A DNA stretch of 64,000 bases, taken from assembly GCF_900102315.1 (NCBI RefSeq), contig NZ_FNBL01000002.1, forward strand, positions 1 through 64,000, in the 5' to 3' direction. Source of the stretch: Celeribacter baekdonensis. Its GTDB lineage: Bacteria; Pseudomonadota; Alphaproteobacteria; Rhodobacterales; Rhodobacteraceae. A model generated the notes under the pieces. It had not been told where the DNA came from and did not search any database. It saw only the letters and a list, made by a program, of their open reading frames with translations. The translations under genes and the position numbers were made by a program. Positions 9,074 through 17,833 of the stretch are shown here, piece by piece. The stretch's first letter is position 1. Every line of letters starts with the position of its first letter.

Positions 9074-10225
9074 TCATCCAAGCGCCAAAAGCCCGCCGGG
9101 TTTGCGGAAGATACGACCATCGAGTTCGAGGGTGAGAATTTCAGAACTGAGTTGATCCGCCGGGATGCCGATGTCGCGGATCAGGTCGTCTTCGGGCAGG
9201 GGCGCGCCGGAGAGGCGGGCGAGGATTTCGGCGTGGAGCATGGTGTGGTCGGTGAATGCGCGCGGTTCGGGGCGCGGTGTGACGGGGATCGCGGTTTTCG
9301 GCGTGTGGTGTACGGTTTGGGCCAAGGGCGAGGCGGCGGCCAGCGTGTCGATCACATCGCGCGCGCCACGCACCAAAGTGGCCCCATCGCGGATCAACAT
9401 GTTGCAGCCTGCGGTGCGCGCATCAAACGGATGCCCCGGTACGGCCATGACCTCGCGCCCCTGATCCAGGGCATTGCCTGCCGTGAGCAGTGACCCCGAG
9501 CGCGCCGCCGCCTCGATCACCACGGTGGCATGAGACAGGCCGGAGACGATGCGATTGCGCATCGGGAAATGCCGGGCAAAGGGTTTCATGCCAAAGGGCT
9601 GTTCCGAGATCAAAAGCCCGGTCTCGGCGATTTTATGGTAAAGATCGGTGTTCTCGGTGGGGTAGATCACATCAAGGCCCCCCGCCAAAACGGCGATGGT
9701 GCCGCTTGCAAGCGCCGATTCGTGCGCCGCCGCGTCAATGCCACGGGCCAGACCGGAGGTGACGGCAAAACCTTCGTCGCCCAATTCGCGCGCCAGAGTG
9801 CGGGCAAAGCGCACGCCCAATGATGAGGCATTGCGCGCACCGACCAGCGCCAGAGAGGGGCGTTCAAACAGCGATATGTCGCCTTTGACCCAAAGTGCGG
9901 GTGGAGCGTCATCAATCAATGCGAGAAGGGCGGGATATTCGGGATCGGCGCGGGTGATCAAACGCGCGTCATGTTTGCGACCGGCTTTCAATTCGGCCTC
10001 AACGACACCACGCGGACAGGTTTGATAATCGGATACACCGGCTTGTTTGGCGATTTCAGGGAGGGCCTCAAGGGCGGCGCGCGCATTTCCATGTTCCTCC
10101 AGCATCCGATAAAAGGTGCTGATACCAACGCGGCGGGAGCGCAAGAGGCGGAGCCAATCGACCCGATCTTCCACGGTGTGGGGTGGGGTGAGGGGGTGGT
10201 GGGAAGGGATGAACTCCAAGGCCAA
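9074..10225 (-). CDS. dprA: DNA-processing protein DprA
   Basis: 383 residues. DprA binds incoming single-stranded DNA and loads RecA during natural transformation. The Rossmann-like core shows VGARNASSLG, SGLARGIDAAAHE and GGLDVIYPTEN, all diagnostic, followed by EQPFGMKPFARHFPMRNRIVSGLS. A C-terminal winged-helix region (about residues 310-383) ends the protein. The apparent start is a TTG at 10225 just behind a GGAGAG-type site; no ATG exists before the conserved region, so a TTG or GTG start is needed. Its presence says nothing by itself about whether the strain is competent, since no other com genes are here. Confidence 0.93.
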   Translation of the reverse strand: MALEFIPSHHPLTPPHTVEDRVDWLRLLRSRRVGISTFYRMLEEHGNARAALEALPEIAKQAGVSDYQTCPRGVVEAELKAGRKHDARLITRADPEYPALLALIDDAPPALWVKGDISLFERPSLALVGARNASSLGVRFARTLARELGDEGFAVTSGLARGIDAAAHESALASGTIAVLAGGLDVIYPTENTDLYHKIAETGLLISEQPFGMKPFARHFPMRNRIVSGLSHATVVIEAAARSGSLLTAGNALDQGREVMAVPGHPFDARTAGCNMLIRDGATLVRGARDVIDTLAAASPLAQTVHHTPKTAIPVTPRPEPRAFTDHTMLHAEILARLSGAPLPEDDLIRDIGIPADQLSSEILTLELDGRIFRKPGGLLALG

Positions 10226-10363
10226 CTCTCTCCGTCTCTTGCCCTTTCACATTGCCGCAAATTGGTTAACGAGGCGTTACCAAAACCAAGAAAGATTGCA
10301 TTTGAGCGGAATGATCTTGATTTTTTTTACCATACCGACCGCACCTCGGTCTCGCCCCATACA

Positions 10364-10387
10364 AAAGGGCGACCTCTTCGGTCGCCC
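10364..10387 (-). terminator. Intrinsic terminator downstream of tldD
   Basis: Stem GGGCGACC / GGTCGCCC (8 bp) with a 5-base loop, followed on the reverse strand by TTTT. It lies 90 bases downstream of the tldD stop and upstream of dprA. Confidence 0.7.
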
Positions 10388-10478
10388 TGTTCATAAAGGT
10401 TAACGTGACAAGGTTAACGTGATCCCGCCCAAGATTTGGCCCAGGCTTGGACGAGACTTGGGCCAAGCGCGGGGACGA

Positions 10479-11897
10479 TCAGGCCGATCCGCCCACGGTC
10501 AGCCCCCCGATCAAAAGCGTCGGTTGCCCCACGCCCACCGGCACCCATTGTCCCGATTTGCCGCAATTTCCGACACCGGGGTCGAGCGCCATGTCATTAC
10601 CAATGGCGCGGATGTTGCGCATGGCGGTGGCCCCATCGCCAATCAGCGTCGCCCCCTTGACCGGGGCGCCGACGCGGCCGTTTTCGACCCGATACGCTTC
10701 GGTGCAGTTAAAGACGAATTTGCCGTTGGTGATGTCAACCTGCCCGCCGGAAAAGCCCACGGCATAAATCCCGTCTTTGATCTCGGAGACGATCTCTTCG
10801 GGGGCGGCGTCTCCGCCGAGCATATAGGTGTTGGTCATCCGTGGCATCGGCGCATGGGCGTAGCTTTCGCGGCGACCATTGCCGGTGGGGGCCACATTCA
10901 TGAGGCGGGCGTTTTGGCGGTCTTGCATGTAGCCGACAAGGATGCCGTCTTCGATCAGGGTGGTTTTGGACGAGGGCGTGCCTTCGTCATCGACCGAAAT
11001 CGACCCGCGCCGATCCGGGATTGTGCCATCGTCCAAAACGGTGACGCCCTTGGCGGCGACCTGTTGCCCCATCAGACCGGCAAAGGCGGAGGTGCCTTTG
11101 CGGTTGAAATCGCCCTCAAGCCCGTGCCCGACCGCTTCGTGCAACAACACGCCCGGCCAACCATTGCCAAGGGCCACGTCCATGACGCCCGCAGGGGCGG
11201 GGACGGCCTCAAGGTTGACGGTGGCGATGCGCAGGGCCTCGCGGGCCACGGATTTCCAATGGTCGGGCTGCAACAGGCCGTCAAAGCCATAGCGCCCGCC
11301 ACCGCCAGATGAGCCACTTTCGCGGCGTCCGGCCTGATCGACAATGACCGAAATATTGAGCCGCGCCATCGGGCGGATGTCGGAGACAAGCGTGCCTTCG
11401 GGGCGCAGGATGAACACCTCTTGATGCGAAGCGGCCAGCGTGGCGGAGACTTGCACCACGCGCGGGTCGAGGTCGCGCAGATAGGCGTCAATCTCGCCCA
11501 ATGTGTCGATTTTGACCTCGAAGGCCGCGCCGTCGAGCGGGTTCTCGTCGGTGTAGAGTTTGACATTCGTGGCGCGCGGGCCCGCCGCCATGGAGCCGCC
11601 GCCATCGCCCACCGCAAGACGGGCGGTTTCAGCGGCGCGTTTGATCGCGGCTTCACTGATTGTGGTGGAATGGGCGTAGCCTGCGGTTTCGCCGCGCACG
11701 GCGCGCAGGCCGAATCCCTCGGAGGCATCATAGGATGCGGTGCGAATCCGTCCGTCGTCCAAAACGATGCCTTCGGAGGTGCGCCGTTCAAAGAACAGTT
11801 CGCCATCATCGGCCCCATCCACGGCTGCGCGCAGAATCGCCAGCGACGTGTCGAAGTCGAGTGTGTTTGTAAATGGGTCAAAACGTCTCGATGGCAT
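10479..11897 (-). CDS. tldD: Metalloprotease TldD
   Basis: 472 residues, normal length for TldD. The HEAVGHGLEGD segment provides the HExxxH zinc motif. ELFFERRTSEGIVLDDGRI at the N-terminus and the later FSGGQVDITNGKFVFN are typical of TldD/PmbA proteins. TldD works with TldE (PmbA) as a cytoplasmic heterodimeric metalloprotease that processes small peptides and antitoxins such as CcdA. No tldE gene is in the window, so its partner must be elsewhere. It is divergent from the cytochrome oxidase operon, and its start lies only about 20 bases from an FNR-type box. Confidence 0.95.
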   Translation of the reverse strand: MPSRRFDPFTNTLDFDTSLAILRAAVDGADDGELFFERRTSEGIVLDDGRIRTASYDASEGFGLRAVRGETAGYAHSTTISEAAIKRAAETARLAVGDGGGSMAAGPRATNVKLYTDENPLDGAAFEVKIDTLGEIDAYLRDLDPRVVQVSATLAASHQEVFILRPEGTLVSDIRPMARLNISVIVDQAGRRESGSSGGGGRYGFDGLLQPDHWKSVAREALRIATVNLEAVPAPAGVMDVALGNGWPGVLLHEAVGHGLEGDFNRKGTSAFAGLMGQQVAAKGVTVLDDGTIPDRRGSISVDDEGTPSSKTTLIEDGILVGYMQDRQNARLMNVAPTGNGRRESYAHAPMPRMTNTYMLGGDAAPEEIVSEIKDGIYAVGFSGGQVDITNGKFVFNCTEAYRVENGRVGAPVKGATLIGDGATAMRNIRAIGNDMALDPGVGNCGKSGQWVPVGVGQPTLLIGGLTVGGSA

Positions 11898-11917
11898 TGA
11901 TTTTTCTCCCTTGGGAC

Positions 11918-11931
11918 TTGATCTAGATCAA
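11918..11931. promoter_or_regulatory. Perfect FNR/FnrL-type box between tldD and ctaC
   Basis: TTGAT-CTAG-ATCAA matches the FNR-family consensus TTGAT-N4-ATCAA at every specified position. It lies in the divergent tldD/ctaC intergenic region, about 150 bases upstream of ctaC. A TAATAT that could serve as a -10 element lies at 11975-11980. Control of the oxidase operon by oxygen through FnrL is an inference from the match. Confidence 0.6.
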
Positions 11932-12076
11932 AAAAACCGCTCAAAGCGGCGGGGAATTCTTGTCCCGTCGCGTCTAATATGGTTTTTGATGGGAAAGACT
12001 CAAACGAAAACGCACCCGCATGAACGGGGCGGCATCGACAGGCACCCGCCTTCGACTGCAATAATGGGAAGAGAGA

Positions 12077-12982
12077 ATGCGCACAAAACCCCTTTTGTCC
12101 GGCTTGGCGGCCGTTTTTTTCGCAACCCTTGGCGCGACACAAGCCTTTGCCCAAGACGCTGGTGAGCTTTTGGGCGCGCCAGTCTCCGGGAAAATGGGCT
12201 TTCAGCCCGCCGCGACCGAGTTGGCGCGCGATATTCACGGTCTGGATCATATGCTGAACTGGATCATCGGTGCGATTGTGCTTTTCGTTGCGCTTTTGAT
12301 CCTTTGGGTGATTGTGCGCTACAACACGCGCAGCAACAAAACCCCCGCGACCTTCACCCACCACACTCAAATCGAGGTGGCCTGGACGATTGTGCCGATT
12401 TTGATCCTTGTGGTGATCGGGGCCTTCTCGCTTCCGGTTCTGTTCAAGCAACAGGAAATCCCCGAAGGCGACATTTACATCAAAGTGACCGGGTATCAGT
12501 GGTACTGGGGCTACGAATATGTGGACGAAGGGTTTGCCTTTGACAGCTACATGATCGGTCAACCGGCCACGGGCGGCGAGTATATGCGCACGCCTGAGGT
12601 TGAGCAGATGTTGGTCGATGCGGGTTACACCCCTGATCAGTTCCTCTTGGCAACGGATACACAGGTTGTTGTCCCGGTTGGCAAAACCATCGTCATGGGC
12701 GTGACCGGCGCGGATGTGATCCACAGCTGGACCATCCCGGCCTTTGGCGTGAAACAGGATGGCGTGCCGGGTCGTGTGGCTGAACTTTGGTTCAAAGCCG
12801 AGAAAACCGGCACTTTCTTTGGTCAGTGTTCCGAGCTTTGCGGCAAAGATCACGCCTTTATGCCGATCACGGTGAAGGTTGTGTCCGAGGAAGACTACGC
12901 CACATGGTTGGCGGGCGCGAAAGAAGAATACGCCTCGATCGAGACCGCTCCGAGTGCTGTCAAATTGGCCTTGGCCGAGTAA
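12077..12982 (+). CDS. ctaC: Cytochrome c oxidase subunit II (aa3-type)
   Basis: 301 residues. A Sec signal peptide (ending near AFAQ) is followed by two transmembrane helices (about residues 55-80 and 100-120) and a periplasmic cupredoxin domain. The CuA site is clear: an upstream HSW, and CSELCGKDHAFM carrying the two Cys, the His and the Met ligands. GYQWYWGYEY is the aromatic patch that receives electrons from cytochrome c. A GGGAAGAGAG site precedes the ATG. It opens the ctaC-ctaB-small ORF-ctaG-ctaE-surf1 cluster. Subunit I (ctaD) is not in the window. Confidence 0.97.
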   Translation: MRTKPLLSGLAAVFFATLGATQAFAQDAGELLGAPVSGKMGFQPAATELARDIHGLDHMLNWIIGAIVLFVALLILWVIVRYNTRSNKTPATFTHHTQIEVAWTIVPILILVVIGAFSLPVLFKQQEIPEGDIYIKVTGYQWYWGYEYVDEGFAFDSYMIGQPATGGEYMRTPEVEQMLVDAGYTPDQFLLATDTQVVVPVGKTIVMGVTGADVIHSWTIPAFGVKQDGVPGRVAELWFKAEKTGTFFGQCSELCGKDHAFMPITVKVVSEEDYATWLAGAKEEYASIETAPSAVKLALAE

Positions 12983-13139
12983 GCGTCTTTCATGATTTCA
13001 GGTGAGGGCGGGTCAACCGCCCCATCTGGCATATAAGTCCCACGCACGAAAACGCCCTGTCCGCACAGACATAGACCCCACAGGCACAGACCCAAAGGGG
13101 CAGGTTTGAAACGACAGGGCCAAGGAATAGGTAGACGCG

Positions 13140-14078
13140 ATGACTGACGCGACGATCAATATGGACGACAGCCGCGAGGCCGGGTTTGGCGATTATTTCG
13201 CCTTGCTCAAGCCGCGTGTGATGTCTCTCGTCGTGTTCACCGCCTTCGCGGGCATGATCGTCGCGCCCGGGGGCATTCACCCGTTTATCGGCTTTTTCGC
13301 TATTCTGTGCATTGCCATTGGCGGCGGCGCGTCCGGCGCGCTGAACATGTGGTATGACGCCGATATTGATCGGGTGATGAAACGCACGCAATCGCGGCCG
13401 ATCCCGTCGGGAAAAGTCGCCCCCGAAGAGGCGCTGGCGATTGGCCTGACGCTTTCGGCCTTCTCGGTGGTCATGCTGGGGCTTGCGACCAATTGGGTCG
13501 CTGCCGGGCTTTTGGCCTTTACGATTTTCTTTTACGCTGTCGTCTACACGATGTGGCTCAAACGTTCGACGCCGCAGAACATCGTGATCGGCGGGGCCGC
13601 TGGTGCCTTTCCTCCGATGATCGGCTGGGCGGCTGTGACGGGTGACATCACCCTGCCGTCGGTGTTGATGTTCATGCTGGTGTTCATGTGGACGCCGCCG
13701 CATTTCTGGGCTTTGGCGTTGTTCATGAACGCGGATTACGACAAGGCGAAAGTGCCGATGTTGACAGTGACCCATGGCAAACGCGTCACCCGCAATCACA
13801 TCCTGGCCTATACCGTGCTTTTGGCGCTGACCGCAGGTGCGATGTTCCTCACACCCTTGGCGGGCTGGGCCTATCTGGCGGCTTTCGTCGCGCTCAATGG
13901 CTTGTTCCTGAAGGGCGCGATTGTGATTTGGCGTCGCAACGAAGAACAGGCCGAGGCCGATGGTTACAAGGCGGAGCGGGCGTTTTTCAAACTGTCTCTG
14001 GCCTATACGTTCCTGCATTTCACCGCATTGATGCTGGACAAAGGGCTTATGGCCGCGGGCCTTGGAGGGCCGTTTTAA
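13140..14078 (+). CDS. ctaB: Protoheme IX farnesyltransferase (heme O synthase)
   Basis: 312 residues, UbiA-type prenyltransferase with about eight to nine hydrophobic helices. It farnesylates heme b to heme o for the terminal oxidase. The first aspartate-rich motif is in NMWYDADIDRVMKRTQ, followed by SRPIPSG, both diagnostic of CtaB/CyoE. It lies within the oxidase operon, 157 bases after ctaC. The spacer between them shows no gene. The small membrane ORF starts two bases after its stop codon. Confidence 0.96.
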   Translation: MTDATINMDDSREAGFGDYFALLKPRVMSLVVFTAFAGMIVAPGGIHPFIGFFAILCIAIGGGASGALNMWYDADIDRVMKRTQSRPIPSGKVAPEEALAIGLTLSAFSVVMLGLATNWVAAGLLAFTIFFYAVVYTMWLKRSTPQNIVIGGAAGAFPPMIGWAAVTGDITLPSVLMFMLVFMWTPPHFWALALFMNADYDKAKVPMLTVTHGKRVTRNHILAYTVLLALTAGAMFLTPLAGWAYLAAFVALNGLFLKGAIVIWRRNEEQAEADGYKAERAFFKLSLAYTFLHFTALMLDKGLMAAGLGGPF

Positions 14079-14079
14079 G

Positions 14080-14241
14080 ATGGCAATCACCAAACTTCAC
14101 GAAATTCACACCCGCCGGCGCTCGCGCAATGTTGGGCTTGGGCTGGCCTTGGGCGTATTTGTGATTTTGATGTTGGGGCTGACCGTGGCCAAAGTCACCG
14201 TGATCGACCCGGCGATCATGCAACGGGAGATTGCGAAGTAA
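14080..14241 (+). CDS. Small single-pass membrane protein of the cox operon (53 aa)
   Basis: The frame encodes 53 residues: a basic N-terminus with HTRRRSR, one hydrophobic helix (about residues 18-37, GLGLALGVFVILMLGLTV) and a short end reading DPAIMQREIAK. It starts two bases after ctaB and its stop overlaps the ctaG start (TAATG), so it is translated with them. Rhodobacterales and Paracoccus often carry such a short ORF between ctaB and ctaG. Its function is not established to my knowledge; assembly or heme/copper delivery is a guess from position. It could instead be an oxidase accessory subunit. Confidence 0.8.
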   Translation: MAITKLHEIHTRRRSRNVGLGLALGVFVILMLGLTVAKVTVIDPAIMQREIAK

Positions 14242-14822
14242 TGGCACTTCAGGGACCGCAAAAAACAGTTGTGCAACTCGTGGGGGTCGTTGCCCTCATG
14301 GGGGGGCTGGCTTGGGCGTCCGTGCCGTTTTATAGCTGGTTTTGCGCGGTGACCGGCTTTGGCGGCACCACGGCTGAGGCCTCGACAGGTTCCGATGTGA
14401 TTCTGGACAAGACGATCAAAATCCGGTTTGACGCCAACACCGACCCGGATATGCCATGGGAATTCAAACCGGTTGAGCGCACGATGGAACTGCGGATTGG
14501 CGAAACCGGGCTGGCCTTTTACGAGGCTTATAATCCAACGGATCGTACCATTGGCGGCACCGCGTCCTACAATGTCGCCCCCTTTGAAGCGGGCGGGTTT
14601 TTTACCAAAATCGACTGTTTCTGTTTCACAGAACAGGTGCTCAAACCGGGGGAGCGTGTGCTGATGCCCGTGACCTTTTATGTCGATCCCGAAATCACCA
14701 CAGACCGGGATGCGAAGTTCGTACAACGCATCACCCTGTCTTATACCTTTCACGAAACCGACCTGCCCGACGACTATGCCGCTCTTGAGAGCGACGCAGC
14801 CCCGGTCTCAGGTTTGAACTAA
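14241..14822 (+). CDS. ctaG: Cytochrome c oxidase assembly protein CtaG (Cox11)
   Basis: 193 residues. Cox11/CtaG inserts copper into the CuB site of subunit I. One N-terminal transmembrane helix (about residues 10-30) is followed by a periplasmic immunoglobulin-like domain. The copper-binding CFCF motif is present in [10 protein letters not shown], and [12 protein letters not shown] and FYVDPEI match the family. It is translationally coupled to the preceding small ORF, and subunit III follows 43 bases downstream. Confidence 0.96.
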   Translation: MALQGPQKTVVQLVGVVALMGGLAWASVPFYSWFCAVTGFGGTTAEASTGSDVILDKTIKIRFDANTDPDMPWEFKPVERTMELRIGETGLAFYEAYNPTDRTIGGTASYNVAPFEAGGFFTKIDCFCFTEQVLKPGERVLMPVTFYVDPEITTDRDAKFVQRITLSYTFHETDLPDDYAALESDAAPVSGLN

Positions 14823-14865
14823 GCTCGCATACGGGCAACCACCTCAAGGGAGAGGGACGCACATT

Positions 14866-15669
14866 ATGGCGCATGAAAAGAACCACGATTACCACATCCT
14901 GCCGCCGTCGCCGTGGCCGCTCATGGGCGCTGTCGCAGCTTTCACCATGCTGTTTGGCGCCGTTCAGTGGATGGCCAATGACAACCCGTTCATTTTCCTG
15001 ATCGGCTTTGTCGGCGTTTTGTATGTGATGTGGAGCTGGTGGTCGGACACGATCAAAGAAAACCAAGCGGGCGATCACACTCCGGTGGTCCGCATCGGCC
15101 TGCGCTATGGCTTTATCATGTTCATCATGTCCGAAATCATGTTCTTTGCTGCATGGTTCTGGGCGTTTTTCAAACACACGCTCTACCCGATGTCTGAGTA
15201 TCCGGGCGCGACCTATGTGCCGCCAGAGATCATTCCGATCGACGCGTTTCACCTACCGCTGATCAACACGCTGATCCTGCTGTGCTCTGGTGCCGCTGTG
15301 ACCTGGGCGCACCACGCTTTGGTGCATGGCAACGTGCGCAAAGACATCATCGCCGGTCTGGCCATCGGTGTCGGTCTTGGCGGCCTGTTCACCGTATTCC
15401 AAGCCTATGAATATTATGAGCTTTTCGTACATGAAGGCTATACGTTCGGTGGCGATTTCTTCTTTGGCTCCTTCTTCATGGCGACCGGGTTCCACGGCTT
15501 CCATGTCATCATCGGCACGATCTTTCTGACCATCTGTCTGGTGCGGTCGATGAAGGGGCATTTCACCCCCGACGACCACATCGGTTTCGAAGCGGCGGCT
15601 TGGTACTGGCACTTTGTGGACGTCGTTTGGCTGTTCCTCTTCGTGGCGGTTTACATCTGGGGCCAATAA
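14866..15669 (+). CDS. ctaE: Cytochrome c oxidase subunit III
   Basis: 267 residues with about seven hydrophobic helices, the usual size. Recognisable segments are [12 protein letters not shown] near the N-terminus, [30 protein letters not shown] and the terminal [14 protein letters not shown]. It forms part of the core of the aa3 oxidase in the cytoplasmic membrane. It is followed by a clear terminator, which may let only part of the transcript continue into surf1. Confidence 0.97.
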   Translation: MAHEKNHDYHILPPSPWPLMGAVAAFTMLFGAVQWMANDNPFIFLIGFVGVLYVMWSWWSDTIKENQAGDHTPVVRIGLRYGFIMFIMSEIMFFAAWFWAFFKHTLYPMSEYPGATYVPPEIIPIDAFHLPLINTLILLCSGAAVTWAHHALVHGNVRKDIIAGLAIGVGLGGLFTVFQAYEYYELFVHEGYTFGGDFFFGSFFMATGFHGFHVIIGTIFLTICLVRSMKGHFTPDDHIGFEAAAWYWHFVDVVWLFLFVAVYIWGQ

Positions 15670-15718
15670 ATTAGGCACAGATCGGATGAGTATTTTGCTC
15701 ACGGTAAAGACTTGATAG

Positions 15719-15743
15719 AAGGGCGCGATATTCGCGCCCTTTT
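15719..15743 (+). terminator. Intrinsic terminator after ctaE
   Basis: AAGGGCGCG pairs with CGCGCCCTT (9 bp, ATATT loop) and TTTT follows. It lies between ctaE and surf1. Confidence 0.75.
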
Positions 15744-15768
15744 GCGCTGGACCAGTTTTGGAGACGGC

Positions 15769-16437
15769 ATGCTCAAACGAATGATCTTTCCCACCCTGAT
15801 CGGCGTGATCGGCTGTGGCATCCTGATCTGGCTCGGGACATGGCAATTGGCGCGGATGGAGTGGAAGGCGGGTATTTTGGCGGAAATCACCGCCGAGATC
15901 ACCGCCGATCCGGTGCCCATGCCCGCCGTGGTGGACCCGTCGATGAAATACCTTCCGGTCACGGCCGAGGGGGTGATTGGCGATGAGGAGTTGCATGTCC
16001 TTGTGTCGCGCAAACAGATTGGTGCGGGCTATTTGATCGTAGCACCTTTGACGCTCAAAGAGGGGCGGCGGGTGTTGTTGGATCGTGGCTTTGTGGAAGA
16101 GATGGCCAAGGATGCGCCGCGCCCCAAAGGGGCTGTGTCTGTGGTCGGCAACCTGCATTGGCCCGATGATATGAACAGTTCGACGCCGGAGCCGGATCTG
16201 GGCCGCAACATCTGGTTTGGCCGCGACATCCCGGCGATGGCGGCGGCTTTGGGCACCGAGCCGATCCTGATTGTCGCGCGCGACAGCACGGGAGAGGGGA
16301 TCGAGCCGATCCCGGTGGGCATCGAAGGCATCCCCAATGACCATCTGCAATACGCGATCACATGGTTTTCGCTGTGTCTTGTCTGGTTTGGGATGACTCT
16401 CTTCCTCTTGTGGCGTATCAGAACCCGAAAAGTTTAA
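15769..16437 (+). CDS. SURF1-family cytochrome oxidase assembly protein
   Basis: 222 residues with one transmembrane helix near each end and a periplasmic loop between, the SURF1 layout. GTWQLARMEWK near the N-terminus, RGFVEE in the middle and LQYAITWFSLCLVWFGM at the end are family motifs. SURF1 proteins help heme a reach oxidase subunit I. I placed the start at 15769, where a GGAGAC site precedes the ATG. The longer frame opening at 15712 would run across the terminator hairpin. It sits at the end of the oxidase cluster and 13 bases before thrC. Confidence 0.93.
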   Translation: MLKRMIFPTLIGVIGCGILIWLGTWQLARMEWKAGILAEITAEITADPVPMPAVVDPSMKYLPVTAEGVIGDEELHVLVSRKQIGAGYLIVAPLTLKEGRRVLLDRGFVEEMAKDAPRPKGAVSVVGNLHWPDDMNSSTPEPDLGRNIWFGRDIPAMAAALGTEPILIVARDSTGEGIEPIPVGIEGIPNDHLQYAITWFSLCLVWFGMTLFLLWRIRTRKV

Positions 16438-16450
16438 AGTGGCGGACACA

Positions 16451-17833
16451 ATGCGTTATATCTCGACCCGCGGCCAAGCGCCGGTGCTCTCATTTGAACA
16501 AGCGATGCTGACGGGGCTGGCCTCCGATGGCGGCCTTTATGTGCCGGAAACCATCCCGACACTCAGCGCGGATGAGATCGCAGGTCTGGCTGGAAAATCC
16601 TATGAAGAGGCGGCGTTTATCGTGATGCGGCCCTTCATCGGCGACACGTTCACGGACGCCGAATTCAAAGAGATCATCGCCAAGGCTTACGATGGGTTCA
16701 AACATGACGCCCGCGCGCCCTTGGTGCAACTTGGCCCGAACCATTTCCTGTTGGAGTTGTTCCACGGGCCGACCTTGGCGTTCAAAGATTTCGCCATGCA
16801 ACTGATCGGACAATTGTTCCAAGCCGCCCTGTCGCGCTCTGGCAAACGCGTCACCATCGTTGGCGCGACCTCTGGCGATACCGGGTCGGCGGCGATTGAG
16901 GCCTTTAAAGGCTTGTCCAACGTCGATGTGTTCATCTTGTTCCCGCATGGCCGGGTCTCTGACGTGCAGCGCCGGCAAATGACCACGCCGCCCGAGGCCA
17001 ATGTGCATGCGCTCGCCGTTGAGGGCGATTTCGACGATTGCCAAGCGGCGCTGAAAGAGATGTTTGCGGACATAGAGTTCCGCGATCACGTCAAATTGGC
17101 GGCGGTCAATTCGATCAACTGGGCGCGGGTTTTGGCGCAGGTGGTGTATTATTTCACCTCCGCCGTCTCATTGGGCGCGCCGCATCGCGCGGTGTCGTTC
17201 ACGGTGCCGACCGGCAATTTCGGTGACATTTTTGCGGGCTATATTGCCAAGCGCATGGGCCTTCCGATCAAGGATCTGGTGATCGCCACCAACCAAAACG
17301 ACATCCTGCACCGCACTATGGTGACGGGTGCCTACACGAAAGAGGGCGTGACCCCTTCGATCAGCCCGTCGATGGACATCCAAGTCAGCTCCAACTTTGA
17401 GCGTGCTTTGTTTGACGTCTATGACCGTGAAGGCGCGGCGATTGCGCAATTGATGACGGAACTCAAATCGGGCGAATTCAAAATCTCTCAAGGCGCGATG
17501 GATCGCCTGCGCGACACGTTCACCTCTGGACGCGCGTCCGAGGACGAAACCTCCGCCACGATCAGTGCGATGCATGCCCGCACGGGTGAGGTTTTGTGCC
17601 CGCACACGGCCGTCGCGGTCAAAGTCGCGGGAGATCACCTCTCGGATGTGCCGATGGTGTCGCTGGCGACCGCCCATCCGGCCAAATTCCCCGCCGCCGT
17701 CGAAGCCGCCTGTGGCATCCACCCGGCCTTGCCTGCACATATGGCCGACCTGTTTGAGCGCGACGAGCGCTTTACTGTGGTTGCCAATGACCTAGATGGC
17801 CTGAAATCTCTCATTAAGGAGCGTCTCGCTTGA
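16451..17833 (+). CDS. thrC: Threonine synthase
   Basis: 460 residues. This PLP enzyme converts O-phosphohomoserine to threonine in the cytoplasm. The start MRYISTRGQAPVLSF, then DGGLYVPE, the PLP lysine in LAFKDFAMQ and VGATSGDTGSAAIEAF are diagnostic. An in-frame GTG lies four codons upstream at 16439; I prefer the ATG because relatives begin with M-x-YISTRG. Ribosome-site support is weak for both. The next gene starts on a TTG that overlaps the thrC stop. Confidence 0.95.
   Translation: MRYISTRGQAPVLSFEQAMLTGLASDGGLYVPETIPTLSADEIAGLAGKSYEEAAFIVMRPFIGDTFTDAEFKEIIAKAYDGFKHDARAPLVQLGPNHFLLELFHGPTLAFKDFAMQLIGQLFQAALSRSGKRVTIVGATSGDTGSAAIEAFKGLSNVDVFILFPHGRVSDVQRRQMTTPPEANVHALAVEGDFDDCQAALKEMFADIEFRDHVKLAAVNSINWARVLAQVVYYFTSAVSLGAPHRAVSFTVPTGNFGDIFAGYIAKRMGLPIKDLVIATNQNDILHRTMVTGAYTKEGVTPSISPSMDIQVSSNFERALFDVYDREGAAIAQLMTELKSGEFKISQGAMDRLRDTFTSGRASEDETSATISAMHARTGEVLCPHTAVAVKVAGDHLSDVPMVSLATAHPAKFPAAVEAACGIHPALPAHMADLFERDERFTVVANDLDGLKSLIKERLA

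Noticed and set aside
11072-12853. Very long open frame on the reverse strand (over 590 codons) across tldD and ctaC
   Set aside because: It overlaps two clearly recognised genes in other frames. Its translation is low-complexity and matches nothing. Long antisense frames are common in GC-rich DNA.
15712-15768. Earlier start for SURF1
   Set aside because: It would translate through the ctaE terminator hairpin, whereas the ATG at 15769 has a GGAGAC site.
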